A stretch of 64,000 bases of DNA, taken from positions 152,001 through 216,000 of the forward strand of contig JAPQWV010000648.1 of the NCBI GenBank assembly GCA_027422505.1, in the 5' to 3' direction. Below are positions 11,131 through 20,240 of this stretch, piece by piece. This DNA is from Craterostigma plantagineum. Its lineage: Eukaryota; Streptophyta; Magnoliopsida; Lamiales; Linderniaceae. Position 1 is the stretch's first letter. Every line of letters starts with the position of its first letter. The position numbers were made by a program, and so were the translations under genes. The notes beneath the pieces are model-generated. The model worked only from the letters and a program-made list of their open reading frames with translations, was not told the origin of the DNA and made no database searches.

Positions 11131-13643
11131 CTCATTCTATTGTTTCCTTGATGGTTTGTCAGGTTATCTACTATAGCACCCGAGGACCAGGAGAAGACGA
11201 CGTTTACGTGCCCGTTCGGAACGTTCGCGTGCCGAAGGATGCCATTCGGATTATGCAATGCCCCAGCCACCTTCCAGCGATGCATGATGGCCATATTCGA
11301 CGAATTGGTAGGTGAGGTAATGGAGGTATTTATGGACGATTTCTCTGTTTTCGGTTCCTCGTTTGATGCATGTTTATCGAATCTGAAGCTCGTGCTCGCA
11401 CGATGCGAGGAAACGAATTTGGCACTTAATTGGGAAAAATGCCATTTCATGGTTCGAGAGGGTATAGTTCTCGGTCATAAGATTTCTTCTAAAGGAATCG
11501 AAGTGGACCGAGCTAAGTTAGAGACGATAGAAAAATTGCCTGTCCCCTCGAACGTGAAGTCAATTAGAAGTTTTCTAGGACATGCGGGATTTTATCGTAG
11601 ATTTATCAAAGACTTTTCTAAAATCGCACGTCCTATGTCTAGGTTGTTAGAGAAAGATGCCCCATTTGATTTTAATGACGAATGCCTACATGCTTTCAAT
11701 CTACTTAAGGAAAGACTTATCGCAGCACCTATTATGGTTGCCCCCGACTGGGGGCTGCCCTTTGAACTAATGTGCGATGCTAGTGACTATGCAGTTGGGG
11801 CCGTGCTAGGGCAGCGTAAGGACAACCACTTCAGGCCAATCTATTACGCGAGTAAGACGTTAGACGCAGCCCAAGCCAATTACACGACCACCGAGAAGGA
11901 GCTGTTGGCCGTCGTGTTTGCTTTCGACAAGTTCAGGTCATATTTAATCCTGTCTAAAGTTATTGTTTTTACTGACCACTCTGCTCTCAAGTACTTGTTA
12001 GCAAAGCCCGACGCCAAGCCAAGACTAATTCGGTGGATCCTGCTACTGCAAGAGTTCGATATAGAGATCCGCGACAAGAAGGGCGCGGAGAACCTAGCGG
12101 CAGATCACCTTTCCCGACTAGAGGAGTCCGAGATATACAATAAGAACGAGAGGGCGATACACGATCGGTTCCCAGACGAGCACCTCTACGCGATACACGT
12201 AGTAAGTGACGACACCCCTTGGTTTGCAGATTACGCTAACTACCTTGTTGCGAGGGTCCTACCAAAGGAATACACGAGTCAGCAAAAGAAGAAATTCTTT
12301 TCTGATTTGAGGTACTACTTTTGGGAAGACCCGTATCTTTTCAGGCGATGTGCAGACCAGGTAATACGGCGATGCGTGGCTGCCCCGGAATCGACGCAGA
12401 TCCTTAGACATTGCCACAATGGACCGACCGGAGGGCATTATGCAGCAAATCGTACCGCTCAGAAGGTGTTGGAGAGCGGATTCTACTGGCCCACGATCTT
12501 CAAGGACGCGCAAAGGTACGTTGACACTTGTGATCAGTGTCAGCGCGCAGGTAATATTTCTAAACGCGACGAAATGCCCCAGAACTTCATCTTAGTTTGC
12601 GAAATTTTCGATGTATGGGGTATTGATTTCATGGGTCCATTTCCTAGCTCATACAATAATAAGTACATCCTAGTTGCGGTCGATTATGTTTCTAAGTGGG
12701 CCGAGGCGCAAGCCTTACCCACGAATGATGCTAGGGTAGTCGTTAGATTTTTGCGAGCATTGTTTTCACGTTTTGGGGCACCTAGATGCATCATTAGTGA
12801 TAGAGGCACTCACTTTTGTAACACCCAGTTTGCACGCACGTTAGAACGTTACGGTGTTAAGCATAGCCTATCCACCCCGTACCATCCCCAAGCTAGTGGT
12901 CAAGTAATCGCGAGTTGAAACGCATTCTAGAGAAAACTATAGAGGGAAACCGTAGGGAGTGGGCAAATAAGTTAAATGATGCACTTTGGGCATATAGGAC
13001 TGCATATAAGACTCCTATAGGCACTACACCATATAGATTAGTTTATGGAAAAGCATGCCATCTTCACGTAGAAATAGAGCATAAGGCATATTGGGTCATC
13101 AAGTCCTTAGATCTCGATTTGGGGAACGCCGGCGGAAAGCGGCAACTCCAAATCAACGAGTTAGACGAGTGGCGTTTATCGGCCTACGATAACGCTCGCA
13201 TGTACAAGGAACGTTCTAAGGCCTATCACGATAAGAAAATTAGGCAAAGGCGAGAGTTTCAGGAAGGGGATCAAGTCCTTCTTTTTAACTCTCGACTTAG
13301 GCTCTTTCCTGGCAAGCTTAGATCACGCTGGTCAGGACCGTTCACTGTTACCCGTGTTTTCCCTTATGGTACTGTTGAGATTTCAGGAATGGAGCAGGGT
13401 ACTTTTAAGGTGAACGGCCATAGGTTGAAGCATTATCTCACAGGCGAGGAAGACGGGACCGAGAAGGAAGTACTGTACTTGGACTTCCAAATTGAGCGAT
13501 CAACGAAACGTCCGGCTAAAGACGGTAAAGTAAGCGCTCTTGGGAGGCAACCCAGGTATTTTTATTTATGTCTTAGGATAGGTAAAAAAAAAAAAAAAAA
13601 ACGGTGCGGTCACGGCCAACTGCTTAAGCAGTCACGGCCGTGA
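11126..13643 (+). pseudogene. Athila-1 pol: rest of RT, RNase H, integrase
   Basis: It continues the RT begun at 2-597. Near 11172 about seven bases are missing relative to Athila-2, shifting the frame just before the [12 protein letters not shown] motif. From 11239 the frame is open to 12918: RT catalytic FMDDFSVF, RNase H ([35 protein letters not shown]), integrase zinc region ([17 protein letters not shown]) and core ([17 protein letters not shown]). A second gap of about ten bases near 12903 shifts the frame just before the third catalytic acid, which lies in the next frame (12915-13643). That frame reads through the usual C-terminus into the palindrome array. Not functional as it stands. 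Confidence 0.9.
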
Positions 13644-13910
13644 CATGCACATACATGCACGCTGCCAAGAGTCACGGCCAGAGGCTTAAGCCTTCACGGC
13701 CGTGACCAAGAGGGAGCTCTCGTCGAGCCTACTGCCTGGCGTCACGGCCAACGGCTTAAGCCGTCACGGCCGTGACCCTTATATAAAAAAAAAAAAAAAT
13801 TCGCCCGCTTTTGTCACGGCTCGTGACATTAATGTCACGGCCGTGACTGACGGCAGAAGAGGCCGCTGCTCATGGTCACGGCCAAGACCTATATAGGTCA
13901 CGGCCGTGAC
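13609..13910 (+). repeat. Five tandem 35-36 bp palindrome units between pol and 3' ORF
   Basis: Units at 13609-13644, 13671-13706, 13741-13776, 13813-13847 and 13875-13910. Each starts with GTCACGGCC (or GTCACGGCT) and ends with GTCACGGCCGTGAC or a one-base variant. Between lies a core that is itself palindromic but different each time: ACTGCTTAAGCAGT, AGGCTTAAGCCT, ACGGCTTAAGCCGT, CGTGACATTAATGTCACG and GACCTATATAGGTC. Starts of the terminal palindromes are 62, 70, 71 and 63 bp apart. Poly-A runs interrupt the region near 13584-13600 and 13786-13799. Confidence 0.9.
13889..13896 (+). promoter_or_regulatory. Candidate TATA box for the Athila-1 3' ORF transcript
   Basis: CTATATAG lies in the last palindrome unit, about 30-80 bp before a long CT-rich stretch that looks like a plant 5' untranslated region, followed by an intron and the 3' ORF. 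It would give this ORF its own promoter. Athila-2 does not keep an obvious TATA word at the same place, so this is tentative. Confidence 0.3.
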
Positions 13911-13919
13911 CTAGTCGAT

Positions 13920-14703
13920 TTTAAGGGATAAAAATCCGATTTTTCCCTTTTCTTCTCCATTTCTCTCCCTCTCTTCTCTCTCTCTCGCCTCCTTACCCAC
14001 ACCACCCAAAAATCCGCCACCCCAAAACACTACCGCCGCCGCCATCCTCCCACCTCCGGCGACACCCGAAAAAAAAAAACCCAAATTCCCCCTTCAATTT
14101 CGTTAAAAATCCAAGGTATGAGAATTTTTGCTCTATTTCTGCAATTCTCGTCGAAATTGTTAATCTTTGGTGTTGACATGCTCCTATTTGCTTATTACAT
14201 GATATAATTACTATGGGTGCGCTTAATTCGTTGAGATTGGTTGCGAATTTCGAATTTTGTGACGAACCCTAATTTTCAAATTGGGGCTTTTTCGAATTGG
14301 GGTTTAATTGTTGTTTCTATTGCCCTTTATTGATAGATATATGCTATGAACGCTTTGGATGTGCTTAATTACATGAATTCGTGGTTCAATTCTGGGGATT
14401 TTACGATGAACCCTAATTTCAAAATTGGGGATTTCTAAAATTATTTGGTACATTCCGTTGCGTTGATGATATTAATTAGCCTCGATTCATAATATGATAT
14501 ATTTGGGTGCATTAGCATGTTCAATTTTGGATTTGGATGAAGTGATTTTGGTTGCACGCCACATGTTCGATAAAATGCCAATTTGAGCCTTTCATGTGTT
14601 TGCATATGCGAGCTACTACGTCGCCGTTATTTTGGTCGAGTCGAACTGCTTTGAATTTAATTGCGGTATTCTCGTTCAACTCACATCTTTTCTTTCAGGT
14701 ACT
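13920..14703 (+). other. Leader of the Athila-1 3' ORF, with intron 14116-14698
   Basis: A CT-rich then CCGCC-rich stretch (13938-14110) leads to a donor AAG|GTATGAG at 14115/14116. A T-rich interval of 583 bp ends in the acceptor TTTCTTTCAG at 14698. The ORF start codon follows five bases later. Athila-2 has the same donor word (GTATGAG, intron start 45168) and the same position of acceptor and ATG (intron end 44570), although the intron bodies have diverged. Conservation of both sites in two copies supports real splicing. Confidence 0.75.
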
Positions 14704-15996
14704 ATGGGTAAAAGCCGTGCCCCGGGCTCGCATGCATCCGCAGTGGCCTCGTCCTCTCGCTCAAGTCGACGCGGGCCCCCGCCGACTATGCTCGAAGCCA
14801 TGGGTCAGTTCACAGACGAAGCTCAGATAGCCCGCTACAACAAGCTGAAAGCAATGGAGTTCATAGCCATGGACCAGATAGACCACGAGACGCTGGCAAA
14901 GCACCACATCGATCAATAGGTCGCCCATTACCTATCGACCAGTGGTTGGAACACCTTCCTGGCGATCGACGAACCGGCGTACAAGGAACTCACCCTGGAG
15001 TTCCTTGCCACATTCTCATTCGATGAATACGGCGACCGCACAATCCATTTCCGCGCGTTCAACGAAGAGCACATAGTACGGGCCGACAACTTATGCCATG
15101 CACTTGGAGTCCCAGAACCCCCACACCAAACCTTCGCGACATTCTTCGATACACCGGAAGGACAACGGGGGTGCTGGGAGGAAATCGCTCGACCTGGCGA
15201 GCCGGCATACAGCGCGAAGACGTCGAAGGCATCCGCGTTGAAGAGCCCCGGCCTGCGCTATATCCACCGCCTCCTGACGACCTCGCTTACACCAAGGGGT
15301 GACTGACACGGAGCAGTCACCCTCCGCGATCTGTACATCCTGATCCATCTGCACCGAGGCGAACGGATAAATTTAGGAATGGCGGTGGGCCACGCTTTCA
15401 GTGCTCAGGCGGAAGCACGACACCACGGCAAGATCGCCGTCGGCCCACTCATCACCAAGGTGATCAAGGGCTTACGCTACTGGCCAGCGAATGCGCCCGA
15501 AATGGAGATAGTCGGAGGGCGTCACCCACTGAACGAGGAGGCGCTGGTGAGGATGAAGATGCTGGTGAAGGCGCCTACCTGGACTCGCACCAACAAGGTG
15601 TACATCTGGCACGGGATGTACCATGGCCAGACGGACCACGTACCCATCCCCGACGATCAGCTCTACCTCCAGGGCCCTCACCCAATGGAGACAGACACGA
15701 CAGCCACCGGGCCCTCCTACTCCTCCGGGTACCACCACGGCGAGTCATCCGGCGTCGCTCCCTACGCGTCGGCAGCGAATCTCGAAGCGCTGCGACAGGA
15801 CGTGCAAGAGACTCGGCGCCGATAGGAGGAGTACGAGCGAAGGAACGAGGAAGCCCACCGCCAGTACAGGGAGGAGCTGGACCGCTACAACGAGGCCCTG
15901 CGAGCCATGGACCAGGCAGTCGAGCTGTCCAGGCGATCGATAGATCTCCTTCGCCCGAGGCAACGCTCGCCGCCGCCACCACCATCAGAACCTTAG
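14704..15996 (+). pseudogene. Athila-1 3' ORF (env position), three in-frame stops
   Basis: 430 codons in one unbroken frame, colinear with the intact 451-aa protein at 43209-44564, with stops at 14917-14919 (TAG), 15301-15303 (TGA) and 15823-15825 (TAG). At the first and third the other copy has glutamine, so these are C-to-T changes of the kind expected from methylated-cytosine decay. The product starts basic and Ser/Arg-rich (MGKSRAPGSH), contains YKELTLEFLATF and SPGLRYIHRLL, and ends in a charged Arg/Glu helical tail and a proline run. I see no signal peptide or membrane segment, so env is a matter of position only. It resembles what I remember of the ATHILA ORF-1 family; not verified. 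Confidence 0.8.
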
Positions 15997-17744
15997 GGAT
16001 TTTTCTTTTAACTTTCTTTGGACATTTCATTTGGTCGAGTAGTCGCGTGTGTTTTACGTTATTTCTACCTCTTAACGCTTATAACTATGTTTATAGTTAA
16101 TCTATGACTACTCTATTTTATGTCTATTGATCTCTCTAGCCAGCGCATGGAAACGCATAACGGCCTACAAACGCCTAACGGATAACAACACGACCGTCAC
16201 GCACGAACACGAGTACCTCACGAGCACGTCCTTTATTCGTCAGGGGAGTCACGCTCTTCTTAAACTCTTTTTCTCCTCCTTTTATTTTTTAACGTTGAGG
16301 ACAACGTCAGGTTTAAGTGTGGGGAGGGGAATCTAGTTTGAGAACTTACGTGAAAACTTTTAAATTTTTATGACGTGTCTATGAGCTTAAATTTTTATGA
16401 CGTGTCTATTACGTGAAAATTGACGTGTCTATTACGTGAAAATATTTTTTTATGACGTATCTATGAACTATAATCTTCGTTAGAAAGGCATGAATTACTG
16501 AATTCAGGCACGGTTTTTTTGCGTTTATCTCGAGTTAGTCTGCATTATTATGAATCTTTGTGAGCAATTAGGATATGCATGACTGACTGAATCATGTTTG
16601 CCTGAATAGATATAGCACTGTTTTGAGAGTTTCGTACACACATCCCCATTTCATTGTGAGAGTTTGAGCCTGACGAGCTTATGCTCATTTTTTTTTTGTG
16701 TGACGTGCCTAGTCTATATCTCTCTAGAACTTGCCTGTCTAATGCATGTTGAAACTATTTTCGGTGTGTTAGTATAGAAATGATGAGGGCATTAGGAATT
16801 AAGTCCAGAGCCAAAACTTCCCACCATGACTAGCCCAATAGTTAGCCCCTTTGAGCCTAAGACTATTCGTTGCGTACCTCATATGATATGAAATACCCCC
16901 GACTCATATAAGCCTCCAGAAATTAGATGAACCCGAATTCGTTAGAATAGAGCAGAAGTCGGACTTGAGAGTTACTGTTTCAGTGTATGGTTCGATTTTC
17001 TTCTCTGTTATTCGTGAAATGACTCGCCCCTGATTTGACCGTTTTCTGAAATGACCTGATCCCTTTTCATAAGCATGCCCATAAACCTTTTGGCAAGATA
17101 TAGGTTTCGGTAATAAGTATCCCTAGGTACACGGCATTCGCTGTGACGATGTATTCTTTGCGACAAAAGCCGAACCTTGATGTTTTGAGGGAATAAGGGT
17201 AGTGCACTAGAGCGTAATTAAAGGGAAAGGGCAGAAAATGAAAGGGAACTGAGTTGACAGGGGTCGGGCAGAAAAGTCTAGGATTTCGGGGCGAGAATGT
17301 TGAATCATGTGCTGGAACGTGTGATTTTCTATTCGATCATGCTATGCTCTCTGAAATCTTCTTGATTACATGCTCATTATATATGCGTACCATTTCATGA
17401 CTATTTGATCCATATTCTCCCGAAAAGACCCTCAGATTTATGCTTGCCACTTTAAGTAGTAGATATGCGATTAGCCTGCAAGCCTATGGTAGGGGTTGGA
17501 CTAGCGCACGAATTTGAGTGATTACCATAAATTTAGCCTATACACTGAGCGACTTGAGCGAATCCTTGTGAGAGTATGAGTCTCGATTAGCAGTGCAAAG
17601 GAAGTTTAGGTCGACAAGTGCAAGTCATTAGTGTAAACGTCCATGATTGTTTGCTTGATTCCTTTCGTGCCTTCTAGCTTTGATGATAAATTGCGAACGA
17701 TCGTGCCGTTATCCTGATTTATGCCTTATCTAATTCCTAATTTA
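15997..17744 (+). other. Athila-1 3' non-coding region
   Basis: No gene is seen in these 1.7 kb. It contains an internal polypurine-type block (16295-16331), short tandem repeats built on ATGACGTGTCTAT and TTACGTGAAAA (about 16347-16462), and a T-rich tract near 16689. Patches also match the corresponding region of Athila-2 (41607-43208). Confidence 0.75.
16295..16331 (+). other. Internal polypurine-tract-like block
   Basis: TTGAGGACAA, ten bases, then TTTAAGTGTGGGGAGGGGAA. The same two words in the same order precede the 3' LTR (17746-17780). Athila-2 has the pair too (42883-42920 and 41570-41606). It is therefore a conserved second copy about 1.45 kb before the true tract. Confidence 0.75.
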
Positions 17745-17765
17745 CTTGAGGACAAGCAAATGCTT

Positions 17766-17780
17766 AAGTGTGGGGAGGTT
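17766..17780 (+). other. Athila-1 polypurine tract
   Basis: AAGTGTGGGGAGGTT directly precedes the LTR start TGATAAACGC. Athila-2 has the identical tract. Confidence 0.92.
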
Positions 17781-17968
17781 TGATAAACGCATTTCAATGC
17801 GTTTATCGTAATATTTATTCGGGGTATAATAAAGCGTTAGCAATCAATTTATGCATTTATTCGATATATTTACACTTGTTTTATTGTTGAAGGAGCTTAG
17901 GACGAGTTTCGGGCGAAAAGGAGCGAAAACGGAGCAAAACGGAGCAAAAAGGACGAAAACTGCTATAG

Positions 17969-18258
17969 GTCACGGCCGTGACACCTAGAGCATCACCGTG
18001 ACCCGTGACAGAGCGCAAGCTCAAAGACACTGCCAAGCGTCACGGCCGTGACGTCCAGTGCTCCAAGCCATGACGCCCGACAGAAAGTGATGGTTGACCA
18101 CTGCCCCTGGTCACGGCCGTGACAGGGCATGCATTTACCCGTGACCTATGGCAGAGAAGCCCACTGATGATGGTCACGGCCGTGACCATCGATGCACTTG
18201 GCCGTGACGCATGGTTTCGATATTCTCGTGTGGAGTCGGTGATGGTCACGGCCGTGAC
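17969..18258 (+). repeat. Five GTCACGGCCGTGAC palindromes in the Athila-1 LTR
   Basis: Exact 14-mers start at 17969, 18039, 18110, 18173 and 18245, that is 70, 71, 63 and 72 bp apart. Each is followed about 15-20 bp later by a half-site such as CCGTGAC. The cluster lies upstream of the presumed LTR promoter. Confidence 0.92.
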
Positions 18259-18682
18259 GGCCCATGTCCCAGGCCGTGACCAGTGCGAAATTTCTCATAA
18301 AAGCCCAAATTCGACTCAGAAAGAGGGGACTTCGACCAGAGAAAAATCCTAAACCCTCTAGAGACGAAAAATAGCACGGAAGAACGCAGAATCACGCCCC
18401 GGAGCGCAAGAGACGGAGTTCTACGCAAACGTGAACGAAGAACAAAGATCTACCCAAGCTTTCAACGATTATGAGTTCCTTTCTCTTAATTTCTATTATC
18501 TTAGTTGTTTTTCCTTCCATTATGCGTAGCTAATTCCCTTTGTGTTTGGGATTAGATGAACGCTAGGATATTTCGTAGTTAAGACTTGTAATTATCGTGA
18601 CTATGTGTTTTGACTATTTATCGTTCTATGAAACTATTTCGTTGCTTTAATATGTCTATGTGTTAAAGTAATTGTTTGGAAA

Positions 18683-18830
18683 ATCGTTTAGGACGACAGC
18701 TAAATAACGATTAGGCCGTTCATAGAAGATAGGATTCGAGTATAGGGCGACAGCAAATACTCGATCCTCGCCGTTAGTAATTAATGAATTTTAGATCCCC
18801 GCGAGCGTTTAGGGCGACAGCAAACTCGCG
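18683..18830 (+). repeat. Three hairpins with common loop AGGGCGACAGC in the Athila-1 LTR
   Basis: H1 18683-18711 has stem ATCGTT/AACGAT around AGGACGACAGC. H2 18736-18764 has stem TCGAGTAT/ATACTCGA, extended by AGGA/TCCT with one bulged T, around AGGGCGACAGC. H3 18800-18830 has stem CGCGAG/CTCGCG plus TTT/AAA around AGGGCGACAGC. They lie downstream of the likely transcription start, so they would be in the 5' leader of the element RNA. Confidence 0.85.
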
Positions 18831-19429
18831 AGCGGGCAGGAAAATTACTGCGATCTAGTCAGAATCACGTAGGAGCGATAATTCATTGTCTTAGCCAATA
18901 ATACCTAGCGGGATTCGAATCCCGAGCACTTTTTATTATCTGAAAGCGTCGTACCAGTTTAACGTGTTCTTTGAATTTCTAGTCGATTTAGAGGTAAGTG
19001 TCAGGTTAAGTCATCAAAAATCTGCGTATTTTAATTAGGCTAAATATCGAGTCGATAGGTAATTACTAGTACTTGATTTATTCCTCGTGTTCGATACTCG
19101 TCTACTCACTCTACTGCACTACAAACGATAGGTTCACTGCCTATCGCACGTCGGTGATAGTAATTTAGTATACGTTTTATTTTATCACTTGTCGCACTTT
19201 CATCACTCACTACGTGTCGATCAGAGCTCCTCTTTCCAGCCGTTCTGACAAGTGTACGAGATTATCGAAGGAGAATTTCACAGCAAATCCATGCCCCTCC
19301 TCATATGATTTCTGAACATTCATTGGGAGGGCAGGTCCTTCTAGACTGTGTTGTGCGTTGAACATTCCTCTTGTGTGTTTCATACCTCTTTTCGTCGTCT
19401 TCTTCTGCCCCTCCTTTTTTCATTTGAGA

Positions 19430-20240
19430 AACACCTCGGTTCCATTGTCTGTGCCAATGACTTGGATGGTCAGCTGCAGTAAATTTTGTGTCATATTCAA
19501 GAAGTTAATAATCAAGTCCTCTGTCTCATCTTTCATTCAGAGGAACTTTGTCCGTGTATAGCGAGGGTAGTCAACCACAATTACCAGCACGTACTTACGT
19601 CAATTGATGCTATGTGTTCGCATCAGGCCACAGAGGTCCATGTGTAGCAACTACCAGAGGACGGGACATTGAGGCAACATGTTTGATGTGATGTGAGGCT
19701 TGCTTCTTTTTTACAAGTTGACATGCTTAGCAGCGATGCTCTTGTTGAGTAGTGATCGTTGGCAGACCGTGGGCCAACTTCTCAGATGAAAGTCTTTGAA
19801 GAGCATTGACGTTTAGATGAGACACTCTTTGATGCCATAAGTTGTTCCTCAGAATAACTGTCTGAGAGATGAGGCAAACAACAGTTGAAGGCAGTAGTGA
19901 CGTTAGGTTGATTATATACAAATTTTATCTCCTCGAACCCTGAAGCAGTTCTTGATCCTGACTGTCTAAAATTCTGCACCGGTCAGCAAGGAAGACCACC
20001 TGAAAGCCTTTGTCGCAGAATTGGCCTATGTTGAACAAGTTATGACGGAGGCCTTCGACGTATGAGACATCCTTTATAGTCCGATTGTCCAGATGATGTC
20101 CGTACGTTGTTGCCGAAAATGATTTTTCCAAAATCCGGTCTTGATAGTTGCTCAACAGTCCTTGATTCCCAGTCATGTGTGTGGAGCAAACTGAGTCGAG
20201 GTACCACCCATGATGGATCTGCAAAAACAAATTAGAGAGG
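19430..20240 (-). pseudogene. Copia A protease and integrase N-terminus, decayed
   Basis: Fragments in several frames. The protease motif reads WYLDSVCSTHMTGN near 20160-20205; the glycine of the D-S-G active site present in copia B is replaced by valine. The pre-integrase motif LWHQRVSHLNVNALQRL follows at about 19790-19840. Further left, integrase-core remnants align with copia B. Multiple stops and frame shifts. Confidence 0.8.

Larger units (their letters stand above)
1..19223 (+). mobile_element. Athila-1: Ty3/gypsy Athila element, 5' end outside window, split by Tekay
   Basis: The element enters at the protease-RT junction, is interrupted at 598-11125 by a Tekay element, and continues through RNase H, integrase, a palindrome array, a spliced 3' ORF, a long 3' non-coding region, a polypurine tract and a 3' LTR ending at 19223 in GTCGATCA. 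Assignment to the Athila lineage rests on close protein similarity to the complete copy at 39833-54308, which has a DLGA-type protease and a tRNA-Asp primer site. It sits inside copia copy A: the sequence right after 19223 matches the copia B spacer near 57862. The 5' LTR, gag and the left target duplication are outside the window; the right one would be GAGCT at 19224-19228. Confidence 0.9.
17781..19223 (+). repeat. Athila-1 3' LTR
   Basis: 1443 bp, TGATAAACGC to GTCGATCA. It opens with a 12-bp-stem hairpin (17782-17807). The upstream part carries five palindromes (17969-18258), followed by a TATA-like TCATAAAAGC near 18295. The downstream part carries three hairpins with a shared loop (18683-18830). 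It is homologous to, but shorter than, the 1.73-kb LTRs of Athila-2. The 5' LTR is outside the window, so age cannot be estimated. Confidence 0.9.

Noticed and set aside
13609..13910. CRISPR-like look of 36-bp units separated by about 35 bp
   Set aside because: The units are palindromic, vary in their cores, recur inside LTRs, and lie in a plant retrotransposon. No cas genes, and the intervals are not spacers of constant length.
18910..18923. GGGATTCGAATCCC in the Athila LTR as a tRNA T-arm or Pol III B box
   Set aside because: The palindrome resembles a T-arm (also at 40154-40167) but the loop length is wrong, and there is no A box or cloverleaf around it.
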